A DNA stretch of 64,000 nt from Planococcus sp. SK3692 (GCF_028890485.2 NZ_JARCHV010000002.1:62001-126000), one strand, 5' to 3'. Numbered from the stretch's first letter, positions 43,088-52,297 are shown. Notes: generated by a model not told the origin, from the letters alone. Numbers and translations: made by a program.

Positions 43088-43121
43088 GAAAACTGATTTG
43101 ATGTAAAGAGGTGAAGAAACA

Positions 43122-43586
43122 ATGGACTATACATTCCAAGAAATGACACAAGAACAAGCACAGGATATTGCGGAGAACTGGCGTTATGAAGGAGACTATT
43201 CCTTCTACGATATGGACGCAGATCCGGAAGACTTGGCTGAGTTTTTGGATCCCGAGAAACGCGGGGACAATTATTTTATGGTCTTTCAGGGGAATGAAGC
43301 CGTGGGTTTCTACAGTTTCGGGCAAACGGATGAAGAGACGGTAGATATCGGGCTCGGCATGAAACCGGATTTGACCGGGCGCGGACAAGGTACTGCGTTT
43401 TTGAAGGCAGGATTACAATTTGCCAAAAGCAATTACCATCCGCAAAAAATCACTTTGTCCGTGGCGGCTTTCAATAAGCGGGCTATCAAGCTATACGAAA
43501 AGCTTGGATTCAAGGAAGTCGAATCGTTCGTACAGGCGACGAATGGCGGTTATTTCGATTTTGTGAAAATGGAATTGGATTGTTGA
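43122..43586 (+). CDS. GNAT acetyltransferase
   Basis: A 154-residue GNAT protein. Motif A is IGLGMKPDLTGRGQGTAFL and motif B is VAAFNKRAIKLYEKLGF. The ATG follows GAGGTGAAGAAACA. It resembles small bacterial RimI-like enzymes; the substrate is unknown. Second of three tandem acetyltransferases, with gaps of about 30 bp. Confidence 0.87.
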   Translation: MDYTFQEMTQEQAQDIAENWRYEGDYSFYDMDADPEDLAEFLDPEKRGDNYFMVFQGNEAVGFYSFGQTDEETVDIGLGMKPDLTGRGQGTAFLKAGLQFAKSNYHPQKITLSVAAFNKRAIKLYEKLGFKEVESFVQATNGGYFDFVKMELDC

Positions 43587-43615
43587 GGCCAAAACAGTGA
43601 AGCGGGGATGAGGGC

Positions 43616-44029
43616 GTGAGAGAAATTGATTCAAAAATAATGAATCCTTCCGTAAAAAAGCTGTTGTCTTATGCCACTTCTGCTGGAAAAGTTGCGGGGG
43701 AGTATGAAAAATACATGGCTTCTTCAAACCGCAAACTATACGGAGAAGCTTCCGGGGATGAATTTTTTGCCTGCATCGGAATGGCCTTTCTAGAGGAAGG
43801 CATCTGCGAGATCCGGCATATCGCCGTATCATCTGAACAGCGGGGGAAAAAGGTCGCGAGTGGAATGATCGATGCAATCTGCCAGCTGTATCAACCGGAT
43901 CGAGTCGTTGCTGAGACCGATCGACAAGCAGTGGAGTTTTACAGAAAGTATGGATTTTCTATTGCCAGTTTAGGGGAGAAGTATCCAGGAGTTGAACGAT
44001 TCCGCTGTGTATATAAGGTGAAATTTTAA
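43616..44029 (+). CDS. GNAT acetyltransferase
   Basis: A 137-residue short GNAT protein. Motif A is EIRHIAVSSEQRGKKVASGMI, with QRGKK replacing the usual QxxGxG, and motif B is VAETDRQAVEFYRKYGF. The Gly-to-Lys change in the acetyl-CoA loop is odd and may weaken cofactor binding. The start is GTG at 43616 after GGGATGAGGGC. Third of the tandem set. Confidence 0.8.
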   Translation: MREIDSKIMNPSVKKLLSYATSAGKVAGEYEKYMASSNRKLYGEASGDEFFACIGMAFLEEGICEIRHIAVSSEQRGKKVASGMIDAICQLYQPDRVVAETDRQAVEFYRKYGFSIASLGEKYPGVERFRCVYKVKF

Positions 44030-44058
44030 GAATGTCTCTATAAAAGGAAGCGATGATA

Positions 44059-44853
44059 ATGAGTTATGATTGGAGCAATTGCCCGCAGGAGTTAAAAAAA
44101 TTTATAGCTGATTTGATGTACGGGATAAACGATATGATCGAACAACCGCCAGTGGGCATGTATTTGCACGGTTCCCTGGCAATGGGCGGGTTCAATCCAA
44201 ACAGCAGCGATATCGACTTGCTGCTAGTGACGAAGCGGCCTTTATCTACGCATCATAAGCAGCAATTGGCGCATTTCTTTCTGGAGAAATCGAGCAAGCC
44301 TTTCCCAATTGAAATCAGTTCATTGACTCTCGAGCAATTAGAAAGTTGGAGTCATCCAACGCCGTACGATTTTCATTCCAGTGAGTTTTGGCGTGAACGT
44401 TACGAGACCGAGCTATCCAAGTACATAAATAACGAAGAAAAGGTCGATGGCGACTTGGCTGCTCATTTCATGATTTTAAAGCATCATGGCATTTGCCTTG
44501 CGGGGCGTCCGATTGAAGAAATATTTCCGAGTATCCCTCAGCAGGACTACTTGGCCTCTATTTTGGAAGACTATGAAGACTGCGTGGAAAATATTCATGA
44601 GAAGCCGGTGTATTGCACATTGAATTTAATCCGCGTGTATTGGTATGTAAAAGAAGGCAAAATTTCCTCGAAGCAAGAGGCGGGGAGATGGGGACAGGAG
44701 AATTTACCGGAACAGTTCACGGCAGTTATTCAGCAAGCAGCAAAAGCGTATCAGTCGAATCAGTCGGATGCTGCTTTTGCGAAAGAGGATTTATCGGCAG
44801 TGCGAGACTATTTACGAGATGAAGTCGAGATGCTGCTGAACACTACAGATTAA
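44059..44853 (+). CDS. AadA/ANT-like aminoglycoside nucleotidyltransferase
   Basis: A 264-residue protein aligned by eye over its length with AadA-type ANT(3'')/ANT(9) enzymes. The nucleotidyltransferase motif GSLAMGGFNPNSSDIDLLLV (GS...DxD) is near residues 38-57. The C-terminal helical domain keeps GRPIEEIFPSIPQQDYL and EAGRWGQENLPEQF, which match the corresponding blocks in AadA. Such enzymes adenylate streptomycin or spectinomycin. It is chromosomal with no integron features. The ATG at 44059 has AAGGAAG 8 bp upstream. Confidence 0.82.
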   Translation: MSYDWSNCPQELKKFIADLMYGINDMIEQPPVGMYLHGSLAMGGFNPNSSDIDLLLVTKRPLSTHHKQQLAHFFLEKSSKPFPIEISSLTLEQLESWSHPTPYDFHSSEFWRERYETELSKYINNEEKVDGDLAAHFMILKHHGICLAGRPIEEIFPSIPQQDYLASILEDYEDCVENIHEKPVYCTLNLIRVYWYVKEGKISSKQEAGRWGQENLPEQFTAVIQQAAKAYQSNQSDAAFAKEDLSAVRDYLRDEVEMLLNTTD

Positions 44854-44867
44854 ATAGCTTTTTAGAG

Positions 44868-44896
44868 ATCTCTCCATAGAATTGGAGGGATTTTTC
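44868..44896 (+). terminator. Intrinsic terminator after the AadA-like gene
   Basis: Arms ATCTCTCCA and TGGAGGGAT (one G-T pair) followed by five T residues. Confidence 0.75.
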
Positions 44897-44948
44897 GTTG
44901 TCAGGGACGGATAGTCTATTGAGGGGTGCATATTAATACAAATGTACA

Positions 44949-44977
44949 TTGACAAACGGCCGATATATTATTATATT
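44949..44977 (+). promoter_or_regulatory. SigA promoter of the nik operon
   Basis: TTGACA at 44949-44954, 17-bp spacer, TATATT at 44972-44977: a near-perfect vegetative promoter, about 60 bp before nikA. Confidence 0.85.
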
Positions 44978-44991
44978 TACTTAAGTGAAAT

Positions 44992-45006
44992 TGAGAATCA
45001 TTATCA
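44992..45006 (+). promoter_or_regulatory. Fur box in the nik operon leader
   Basis: TGAGAATCATTATCA matches the 7-1-7 Fur consensus TGATAATNATTATCA at all but one position. It covers about +8 to +22 relative to the predicted start point, where bound Fur would block transcription. It lies about 30 bp before the nikA ATG. Confidence 0.85.
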
Positions 45007-45037
45007 GTAGTTGAAATGAGAGAGGAATACATTAACG

Positions 45038-46657
45038 ATGAAAATACATAACAGCAAAAAGAACTTGTTTTTAGCCTTGGCCGCTTGTGCCGCGCTTGCA
45101 TTGTCCGCCTGCTCAGATGAAAATGCCGCGGGTTCGGCTGATGCAGAAAGCGATAACCCGAATTCCATCACGATGTCTTGGCCGCGTGATATCGGTCCGA
45201 TGAATCCGCATGTCTACAATCCGTCACAATTAATCACGCAATCGATGATTTACGAGCCCCTTGTCAGCTACGAAGAAGGCGGGGAAATTGAACCGCATCT
45301 GGCCGAGTCCTGGACAGTGTCGGAAGACGGCCGTGAATATACGTTCAAGCTGCGTGAAGGCGTCCAGTTTACGGATGGGTCTTCGCTCACTTCAGAAGTC
45401 GTCAAAAAGAATTTCGATGCAGTCCTAGCCAATAAAAATTCACACAGCTGGCTTGGCGTCATCAATGTGCTCGACAAGATCGAAGTCGTGGATGAACTGA
45501 CATTTAAAATGGTGCTGACACAAGCGTATTACCCGGCTTTGCAGGATTTAGCGGTCGTGCGCCCGGTGCGGATGCTTGGCGAAGCTGGATTCCCGGAAGA
45601 TGGCGATACATCCAAAGGAATCACAGAACCAGTAGGGACTGGACCTTGGGTATTGGACGAATACAAAACAGATGAATATGCGGTTTTCAAACGCAATCCT
45701 GATTACTGGGGAGAAAGCCCGGAATTAGAAGAAGTGACCATCAAAATCATTCCGGATGCGGAAACGCGCGTCCTTGCTTTTGAAAAAGGCGAGCTTGACT
45801 TGATTTACGGTGAAGGCGTCGTCAGCATGGATTCGTTTAATTATTTGAAAGAAACCGGTGAATACACGACTGATCTATCCGATCCGGTGGCGACGAGAAC
45901 GATGCTTGTGAATTCAACGAGCGAAAAATTGTCTGATTTGAATGTGCGCCTGGCGCTCCATCATGGATTCGATAAACAAGCGATGGTCGAAGGCATCACG
46001 CTTGGCCTTGAGGAAAAAGCGGATTCGATTCTGTCATCCAACTTCCCATATGCGCAAGAAGATATCGAAGCAATCGAATATGACGTGGAAAAAGCGGCTT
46101 CTTATTTGGACGAAGCTGGTTGGAAACTGGAGTCCGGCGGCGCTATCCGTGAAAAAGACGGACAGCCGCTCGAACTGGAATTGATCTACGATAAGACCGA
46201 CCCGATCCAAAAAGCGATGGCCGAAACGCTTCAGGCGGAATGGTCAGCAATCGGCGTCAAATTGAACATTGCAGGATTGGAATTGACCGAGCAAATCGAG
46301 CGCCGCAAAGCGGGCAACTTCGATTTGGATTTCTGGTACAATTACGGGGCGCCTTATGATCCGCATTCCATGATCAATGTCGTCGCTGAAGACGGCTGGG
46401 GAGTATCAGAAGCGCATTCCAATCTGCCAATGAAAACGGAATTGGACGAGCAGGTGCGTGAAGCGCTGGCCTCTACCGATGAAACAAAACGCCAAGAATT
46501 ATATGGCACTATTTTAACGACGTTACAGGAACAATCGGTCTTCATTCCGATTTCTTATATGAAAAAGACGGTGGCCTATCAAAACAATATCGAATCCTTT
46601 GAATTCCCGGCAAACCGCGACGAACATCCATTCAACGATATTTCAGTAAGCAAGTGA
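45038..46657 (+). CDS. nikA: NikA/CntA-type substrate-binding lipoprotein
   Basis: A 539-residue extracellular binding protein. The N-terminal signal ends in the lipobox LSAC near residues 22-25, so it is lipid-anchored. The mature part follows NikA/CntA closely: SWPRDIGPMNPHVYNPSQL, IYEPLVSY, GTGPWVL, RNPDYWGE and GAPYDPHSM. The family captures nickel, cobalt or metallophore-metal complexes for a cognate ABC importer. It is the first gene of a five-gene nik-like operon behind a SigA promoter and a Fur box, suggesting iron-linked control and perhaps a metallophore cargo rather than free nickel. Confidence 0.9.
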   Translation: MKIHNSKKNLFLALAACAALALSACSDENAAGSADAESDNPNSITMSWPRDIGPMNPHVYNPSQLITQSMIYEPLVSYEEGGEIEPHLAESWTVSEDGREYTFKLREGVQFTDGSSLTSEVVKKNFDAVLANKNSHSWLGVINVLDKIEVVDELTFKMVLTQAYYPALQDLAVVRPVRMLGEAGFPEDGDTSKGITEPVGTGPWVLDEYKTDEYAVFKRNPDYWGESPELEEVTIKIIPDAETRVLAFEKGELDLIYGEGVVSMDSFNYLKETGEYTTDLSDPVATRTMLVNSTSEKLSDLNVRLALHHGFDKQAMVEGITLGLEEKADSILSSNFPYAQEDIEAIEYDVEKAASYLDEAGWKLESGGAIREKDGQPLELELIYDKTDPIQKAMAETLQAEWSAIGVKLNIAGLELTEQIERRKAGNFDLDFWYNYGAPYDPHSMINVVAEDGWGVSEAHSNLPMKTELDEQVREALASTDETKRQELYGTILTTLQEQSVFIPISYMKKTVAYQNNIESFEFPANRDEHPFNDISVSK

Positions 46658-46675
46658 TAACAGGAGGGCAATCCA

Positions 46676-47620
46676 ATGGTCATCTATCTCATAAAACGGC
46701 TTTTTGCGGTTGTTCCAATTATTCTTTTTGCGATTTTCTTGATGTTTGTGTTGGTGCGCTTGTCGCCGGTAGATCCCGCACAAGCGTATCTGGCAGCTTC
46801 CAATATTCATCCGACAGAAGAATTGCTGGCTGAAAAGCGCCAGGAATTCGGCTTGGACCGTCCGCTGATTGTCCAATATTTCCAGACAGTCGCAGATATT
46901 GTGCGGTTTGATTTCGGCAACTCTTACGTAACGAACACGCCAGTATGGCAAGAAATCACAACGCGTTTGCCGGCAACGCTTCAACTGGCCTTAAGCAGCA
47001 TTTTAGTCGCCATCATTGTAAGTGTGCCGCTCGGATTTTTATCAGCGGTCTATAAGAACAGCTGGCTGGATCATTTCAGCCGGCTGCTTTCCTATTTAGG
47101 CGCATCGATTCCGCAGTTCTGGCTTGGCTATGTATTGATTTTCTTCTTTGCTGTCAAACTGGACTTGTTTCCAGTGGAGGGCAGGGGAACGTGGCAGCAT
47201 TTCGTGTTGCCAAGCATCACGCTGTCGCTTGCCTTGATCGCCATTTATACGCGGCTGTTGCGCGCCAGTGTGCTGGAGGAACTGGAAGAAGCCTACGTGT
47301 TATACGGCAGAACGCGCGGTTTAAAAGAAAAAGGCATCATGGCCAAACACGTATTGAGAATTTCCATTTCGCCGATGCTGACAGGTCTTGGGATGAACTT
47401 GGGGAAATTGCTCACGGGGACGATTATCGTCGAGCAAGTCTTTTCCTGGCCGGGCTTCGGGCGATTTTTCATCGAAGCCATTTTTAACCGGGACATTCCG
47501 GTGATCCAAAGCTATGTTGTACTTGCCGCATGCTTGTTTATCGTCTGCAATTTGATCGTGGATATCATCCAGCTGTATTTGGATCCGCGCATTTCACGGA
47601 AAGGAAGGGCGCAATTTTGA
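46676..47620 (+). CDS. nikB: NikB-type ABC permease
   Basis: A 314-residue permease of the DppB/NikB group: one N-terminal helix with LVRLSPVDPAQAYL, then about five helices in the BPD_transp_1 domain. The EAA coupling loop region is EEAYVLYGRTRGLKEKGIMAKH. It pairs with NikC to form the channel. The stop overlaps the nikC start by one base. Confidence 0.9.
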   Translation: MVIYLIKRLFAVVPIILFAIFLMFVLVRLSPVDPAQAYLAASNIHPTEELLAEKRQEFGLDRPLIVQYFQTVADIVRFDFGNSYVTNTPVWQEITTRLPATLQLALSSILVAIIVSVPLGFLSAVYKNSWLDHFSRLLSYLGASIPQFWLGYVLIFFFAVKLDLFPVEGRGTWQHFVLPSITLSLALIAIYTRLLRASVLEELEEAYVLYGRTRGLKEKGIMAKHVLRISISPMLTGLGMNLGKLLTGTIIVEQVFSWPGFGRFFIEAIFNRDIPVIQSYVVLAACLFIVCNLIVDIIQLYLDPRISRKGRAQF

Positions 47621-48450
47621 TGACACGTATACGAACTGCATTAAAAGGCAAATGGCCATTCGCGATTTGCTCAGGCATTTTGGTGGTGTTCTTCCTCGTC
47701 AGCATCCTGGCGCCGTGGATTGCCCCGAATGATCCGATACAAGTAAACTTGGCACTTAAGCTCATGCCGCCATCCCTCGAATATCCGCTCGGCACGGATC
47801 AGCTCGGACGCTGCAATTTGTCCCGGTTGTTGTTCGGAGCCCGTGTTTCGCTCGGGTTTGCGACTTTGATTTTTGTGGCTTCGCTCGGCATCGGGCTGGT
47901 CATTGGAACTTTATCAGGCTATCGCGGCGGCTGGATCGATACTTTATTGATGCGCTTTTGCGACGGCGTCATGGCTTTTCCAAATTTAGTATTGGTGTTA
48001 GGGATCGTTGGCCTTCTTGGGCCGGGGCTATGGCAAGTGGTCGTGGCGTTGATGATGGTGCAATGGGTGTATTACGCACGTATGATCCGCGGCATGGTCG
48101 TCTCGATGAAAGAACAAAACTTCATTACGGCGGCGCGCATCAGCGGGTCGTCCAATTGGAAAATCATCAGGCGCCATCTCGTACCGAATGTGCTGCCGCC
48201 GATCATGGTCATGGGCACACTTGAGATGGGTTGGGCCATCATGGACATTTCAGCGCTATCGTTTCTTGGGCTCGGAATCCAGCCGCCTACACCGGAATGG
48301 GGCGCGATGATTCACGAAGGCACCAGCTTTATGAGAAGCAATCCAGAACTGATGCTGTATCCGGGATTGATGATTTTGTTCGTGGTCATTTCGTTCAATG
48401 TTATTGGTGAATCGTTATCAGAGCAGTTCGGCGTCAAACGGCGCTACTGA
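47620..48450 (+). CDS. nikC: NikC-type ABC permease
   Basis: A 276-residue permease of the DppC/NikC group. LAPWIAPNDPIQVNLALKLMPPSLEYPLGTD is the usual linker after the first helix, and NFITAARISGSSNWKIIRRH is the EAA-type coupling loop. The ATG at 47620 overlaps the nikB stop (TGATG), so translation is coupled. It follows GGAAGGG. Confidence 0.9.
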   Translation: MTRIRTALKGKWPFAICSGILVVFFLVSILAPWIAPNDPIQVNLALKLMPPSLEYPLGTDQLGRCNLSRLLFGARVSLGFATLIFVASLGIGLVIGTLSGYRGGWIDTLLMRFCDGVMAFPNLVLVLGIVGLLGPGLWQVVVALMMVQWVYYARMIRGMVVSMKEQNFITAARISGSSNWKIIRRHLVPNVLPPIMVMGTLEMGWAIMDISALSFLGLGIQPPTPEWGAMIHEGTSFMRSNPELMLYPGLMILFVVISFNVIGESLSEQFGVKRRY

Positions 48451-48463
48451 AAGGAGAAGACGT

Positions 48464-49291
48464 ATGCATACACAACCAAATGTCCTGCAAGTCGACAACT
48501 TGAATATCGCTGCCAAATCCAGCCGAGGGGCTCTTCCTTTGGTGCGGAACGTAAATTTGGAATTAACGCCGGGCAAGGTGCTCGGGCTGATCGGGGAAAG
48601 CGGAAGCGGCAAGACGGTCACTTCCATGGCTTTAATGCAGTTATTGGATCAGCGGGCAATGCAAGTCCAAGGAAACATCCAACTGCATGGACAGGAGCTG
48701 AATGGCATGCCGACGAAAGCGATGCGTGCGATTCGCGGCAAGGAAATAGGCTTTATCATGCAGAACCCCATGAACGCCTTTACGCCGGTCTACACAATCG
48801 GCAATCAATTCGTCGAAACGATTCGTACACATACAGGGCTTGGAAAAAAACAAGCAGTCGAATTGGCAATCGCTTCACTGGAGAGCATGAATTTAGAAGA
48901 ACCGGCTAAACTGATGAAAAAATATCCGTTTCAATTGAGCGGCGGCATGCTTCAACGTGTCATGATCGCGATCTCCATGTCTTTGCGCCCGGCTGTCGTT
49001 ATTGCCGATGAACCGACCACCGCACTCGACGTAACCAATCAGCTGCAAGTATTGAAGGAGCTGGACCGGTTGCGGACAGAATGCGGAACAGCGATTCTGC
49101 TGATTTCCCACGATTTAGGCGTGATTTCACAGCTGGCAGATGAAGTGGCGGTCATGCGACGCGGAGAAATTGTCGAACAAGCGGAAGTGTGCGATTTGTT
49201 TGATCGCCCGCAACATGAATACACCAAGAAATTGCTGCAGGCAAGGCCTGTAATGCCATTTACCGACAGCTTAAACCGGCTCGTTATATAA
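48464..49291 (+). CDS. nikD: NikD-type ABC ATPase
   Basis: A 275-residue ATPase: Walker A GESGSGKTV, Q-loop FIMQNPMNAF, signature LSGGMLQRV, Walker B VVIADEPTTALD and H-loop LLISHDLG. MNAFTPVYTIGNQF is typical of the DppD/NikD branch. AAAGGAG lies 8 bp before the ATG. It forms a heterodimer with NikE to power uptake. Confidence 0.92.
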   Translation: MHTQPNVLQVDNLNIAAKSSRGALPLVRNVNLELTPGKVLGLIGESGSGKTVTSMALMQLLDQRAMQVQGNIQLHGQELNGMPTKAMRAIRGKEIGFIMQNPMNAFTPVYTIGNQFVETIRTHTGLGKKQAVELAIASLESMNLEEPAKLMKKYPFQLSGGMLQRVMIAISMSLRPAVVIADEPTTALDVTNQLQVLKELDRLRTECGTAILLISHDLGVISQLADEVAVMRRGEIVEQAEVCDLFDRPQHEYTKKLLQARPVMPFTDSLNRLVI

Positions 49292-49314
49292 AAGCCGCCA
49301 AGGAGGAGCAAGCC

Positions 49315-50151
49315 ATGAGTTTATTGGAAGTGAAAGAGATTACCCATTCATATGGCGCCTCCCGTTCTTTCTGGCGTAAAAAAGAAGTGAAGCCGGTGCT
49401 TTCGAGCGTTTCCTTGGCGATAGAAGAAGGAACGTGCCTGGGGCTTCTTGGATCGAGCGGAGCTGGAAAAAGCACGCTCGGAAAAGTCATTCTGGGGCTT
49501 GAGAAGCCGCAACAAGGACAGGTGATTTTTCAAGGGCAGGACGTATACGCCATGGATGCCAAAAGCCGCCAGCAAATGCGCAGGAATTTACAAGTCGTGT
49601 TCCAGGATAGCTATTCTTCCGTAAACCCGCGCCTGACGGCTGAGAAAATCATTGCAGAACCCTTGGAGAATTACGAAAAGTTGTCCGCCGGCGAGCAGAG
49701 CCGGGCCATTGCAAGTTTATTGGAGCAGGTCGGGCTTAGCAGCAGCGACATGAAAAAATACCCGCGCGAATTCAGCGGCGGGCAATTGCAGCGCATCAAT
49801 ATTGCAAGGGCGCTTGCGTTAAAACCGAAAATGATCGTGTTGGACGAATCCGTCAGCAGTTTGGATATGGTGACCCAAACGACCATTTTAGAATTATTGC
49901 AGGACTTGAAAACGAGGTATGGCCTTTCGTATTTATTCATCACGCACGATATCCGCGCTGCTTATGCCATTTCAGATGCGATGGCGATCATGCACAAGGG
50001 GCAAATAGCTGAAGTGTTCCAGGACAAGGACGCTGTGTTTACTTCACAGCAGCCTGCCGTGAAGAACCTGGTGGACGCCATGCTGCCTGAGCATCCGCGC
50101 TACCGCAATGCGGCTGCGCCAACAGAAGCCAAGAAACTTTTCTCAAGATGA
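49315..50151 (+). CDS. nikE: NikE-type ABC ATPase
   Basis: A 278-residue ATPase: Walker A GSSGAGKST, Q-loop VVFQDSYSSVNPRLT, signature FSGGQLQRI, Walker B MIVLDESVSSLD and H-loop FITHDI. The second ATPase of the importer, as in DppF/NikE. AAGGAGGAGC precedes the ATG. An acetyltransferase gene follows closely. Confidence 0.92.
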   Translation: MSLLEVKEITHSYGASRSFWRKKEVKPVLSSVSLAIEEGTCLGLLGSSGAGKSTLGKVILGLEKPQQGQVIFQGQDVYAMDAKSRQQMRRNLQVVFQDSYSSVNPRLTAEKIIAEPLENYEKLSAGEQSRAIASLLEQVGLSSSDMKKYPREFSGGQLQRINIARALALKPKMIVLDESVSSLDMVTQTTILELLQDLKTRYGLSYLFITHDIRAAYAISDAMAIMHKGQIAEVFQDKDAVFTSQQPAVKNLVDAMLPEHPRYRNAAAPTEAKKLFSR

Positions 50152-50201
50152 ACTCGCAGAAAGATCCTAGAGAAGTTTTGGAAGTGAGTAGGGGGATGGA
50201 T

Positions 50202-50765
50202 ATGAAGAAAGTGAAATTGGTTGCGCATAAAGACGAATTTTGCGAAGAAATTTTCCGCTTGTCTTCGATGCCGGCGGTAAAGGACGCTCTAGGGTTGCCG
50301 GACGGCACACTGGACGATACGATCCATTTCAGCCGCTTGGTGAGGGAAGAGGAAAAAGCGGGAACACGAATACCGCGCGTCATTTTAAACGAGCACAACC
50401 AATTGGTCGGCCTGACGGATTTGATGTTCATCGACCACGCTAAAAGGTCTTGCCATATCGGGACATGGATCGGGCAGGAATACTGGGGGCAAGGGTTTAA
50501 CGAAGAATCCAAAGTCGAGATATTGAAAATCGCTTTTGAAGATCTGGGATTATCGCGTGTTTTTGCAGGAGCAAGAACGGTGAACATCCGCTCTCAAAAA
50601 GCGCAGGAAAAACTGCCTTTTATCAGCCTGCATGTAGAAGGTGAATTTCCGGAAGAGCATCAAGCGCTCGAGAATAAGGAAAAGCAGCCATGCGTTTTAC
50701 ATGTTTTTCGGAAAGAGGATTTTCAAGCGTATCTTTCGGATATAGGAAATCTGGACATGATATAA
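50202..50765 (+). CDS. GNAT-family acetyltransferase
   Basis: A 187-residue GNAT-fold protein. GTWIGQEYWGQGFNEESKVEIL is motif A, with GQGFN in the acetyl-CoA loop, and RVFAGARTVNIRSQKAQEKL is motif B. The RimJ/RimL type is closest. I chose ATG 50202, which has AGGGGG 6 bp upstream; ATG 50148 overlaps the nikE stop but lacks a site. It is last in the nik operon, before a strong terminator; a functional link to metal uptake is not evident. Confidence 0.8.
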   Translation: MKKVKLVAHKDEFCEEIFRLSSMPAVKDALGLPDGTLDDTIHFSRLVREEEKAGTRIPRVILNEHNQLVGLTDLMFIDHAKRSCHIGTWIGQEYWGQGFNEESKVEILKIAFEDLGLSRVFAGARTVNIRSQKAQEKLPFISLHVEGEFPEEHQALENKEKQPCVLHVFRKEDFQAYLSDIGNLDMI

Positions 50766-50780
50766 AAACAGAATGAACAC

Positions 50781-50820
50781 AAAAACACCGGTGGCTAAAT
50801 TTTGCTCACCGGTGTTTTTA
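50781..50820. terminator. Bidirectional terminator after the nik operon
   Basis: Perfect 13-bp arms (AAAAACACCGGTG with CACCGGTGTTTTT), between convergent operons. Confidence 0.93.
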
Positions 50821-50823
50821 CTT

Positions 50824-51516
50824 TTATTTTTGATGTTGTGTACCAAGTGCACTTTTTTCGACCTGTAAGCTTTCTGGTGAATCCAATTGCGTATCGGGAA
50901 TGTCAGCCTGCTCGAGTTGGCTGTTGATTTTATGACCAATAAGAAAAAAACCTGCGATGCTTAGTCCATAAAAAAACCAACCGCTTGCCTTTAAGTAAAG
51001 CAACATTTCACCATAGCCATCGACACCATATGAGTGGATCAGCCATGCTTTAAACGAGTTTTGAAACAGACTGGTAAAAAAGAAAAGGCCCGTCAATAAT
51101 TGAAACCAAAGAAAGATAGGTTTTTTCGAGAACAAGGCTTTACTCTTATTTTTTGGCATCCCTTGCAAATACACAAAATCAACTGCAAATTGAAGTGCCA
51201 GTGGCTTTTTCACCAGTATGGAAATCAAGTAAACCAATCCAAAGGTATAACCTAAATACACTTGATTCCATAGTAGGTTCTCGGCTCCTCCAGACAATAA
51301 ATTCACCATAGTTCCAAGGAATAGAGAAAGCAGAATAGAGAGCCCTGCAACATTAAATTGCCGCTCTTTTGAAAAGCGGTAGATTGTATAGAGAAAGCCA
51401 GGAACGGTTGAGAACAGCATGGCATAATAATCTCCTAACGGCTCACGTCCGTAGGTCCAGATAAAGTAAGGGAGTGCGACGTAGCAAATCAGGTCGAGCA
51501 GGATGAAGTTTTTCAT
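50824..51516 (-). CDS. VC0807-like integral membrane protein
   Basis: A 230-residue protein with about six membrane helices. The segment PGFLYTIYRFSKERQFNVAGLSILLSLFLGTMVNLLSGG resembles the VC0807 family of uncharacterised membrane proteins. Its start overlaps the stop of the MerR-type gene by 4 bp, so it is co-translated with that regulator and is probably its target. Function is unknown; drug resistance is a guess. Confidence 0.7.
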   Translation of the reverse strand: MKNFILLDLICYVALPYFIWTYGREPLGDYYAMLFSTVPGFLYTIYRFSKERQFNVAGLSILLSLFLGTMVNLLSGGAENLLWNQVYLGYTFGLVYLISILVKKPLALQFAVDFVYLQGMPKNKSKALFSKKPIFLWFQLLTGLFFFTSLFQNSFKAWLIHSYGVDGYGEMLLYLKASGWFFYGLSIAGFFLIGHKINSQLEQADIPDTQLDSPESLQVEKSALGTQHQK

Positions 51517-52259
51517 GTTAGGTTCTTCAATTGCTGGTAATAATGTTTGATAGCCTGCTCGATAAAGAGAATAACCTCAGGTTCATAGGCAAAGACCCGT
51601 TGATGCGGTTTTTTCGTCTTATTCAATTCCCATACTTTATTCGCAAGCTTGCTGTTTCCCTGATACATCCTATCGACGAGCTCCAGCCACTCTTTCGCCA
51701 TATCTTGTGCGATAGAGCTTGCCGGATCTTGGATTATATTAGCTCGTACTTTTTGGGCAAGCGCCTCCCACTGCGATTCGTCACCACTTTTCTCTCCAAA
51801 GACGGGGAAACTGTCTACAATTTGCTGTTCTTCTTCGGAAAAGTATTTGGTCCAGGATTCTCTCAAATGCTGTTTTTTTGAGGAATGAGAAGTATAAGTG
51901 GCAAAGACTTTCTCCCACTCCATGTGGGTATCAGTCTCCGCAATATCTATTAAAGCCTCAATGGAATCCTCGATTTTCCTTAACTGATCTAGTTCTTCCT
52001 GAATGATTTTTCTGCGCATTTTCAATACGCTGGATAAATCGAATTCACGGCTAATAAGAAATTGGTGAATGGTATGCAAGTTGAAGCCTAAATCGCGGAG
52101 CATTAAAATATGCTGCAATTTAGCGACTTTATCATCCGAATAGAAACGGTGTCCTGCTGCATTCTTTTTTGAAGGCAACAACAAGGCGATCTCATCATAA
52201 TAGCGTAAAGTTCTTACCGATACCTGGCTGATTTCCGCGAGTTTTCCGATAGTATACAT
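51513..52259 (-). CDS. MerR-family regulator with TipAS-like effector domain
   Basis: A 248-residue MerR protein. The N-terminal winged helix (IGKLAEISQVSVRTLRYYDEIALLLPSKK) is followed by a coiled-coil helix (about 75-115) and a 120-residue C-terminal domain like TipAS, which binds antibiotics in TipA, Mta and SkgA. Such proteins activate promoters with an over-long 19-bp spacer, and its own promoter has exactly that. It probably senses a drug and induces itself and the coupled membrane protein. Confidence 0.85.
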   Translation of the reverse strand: MYTIGKLAEISQVSVRTLRYYDEIALLLPSKKNAAGHRFYSDDKVAKLQHILMLRDLGFNLHTIHQFLISREFDLSSVLKMRRKIIQEELDQLRKIEDSIEALIDIAETDTHMEWEKVFATYTSHSSKKQHLRESWTKYFSEEEQQIVDSFPVFGEKSGDESQWEALAQKVRANIIQDPASSIAQDMAKEWLELVDRMYQGNSKLANKVWELNKTKKPHQRVFAYEPEVILFIEQAIKHYYQQLKNLT

Positions 52260-52297
52260 CTTTATTTACTCCCTCGTTTTCATTTGTAATTATTTCC

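Noticed and set aside
44930..45037. A NikR or Zur operator before nikA
   Set aside because: No GTATGA-N16-TCATAC pair and no AT-rich Zur-type repeat; the sequence fits Fur far better.
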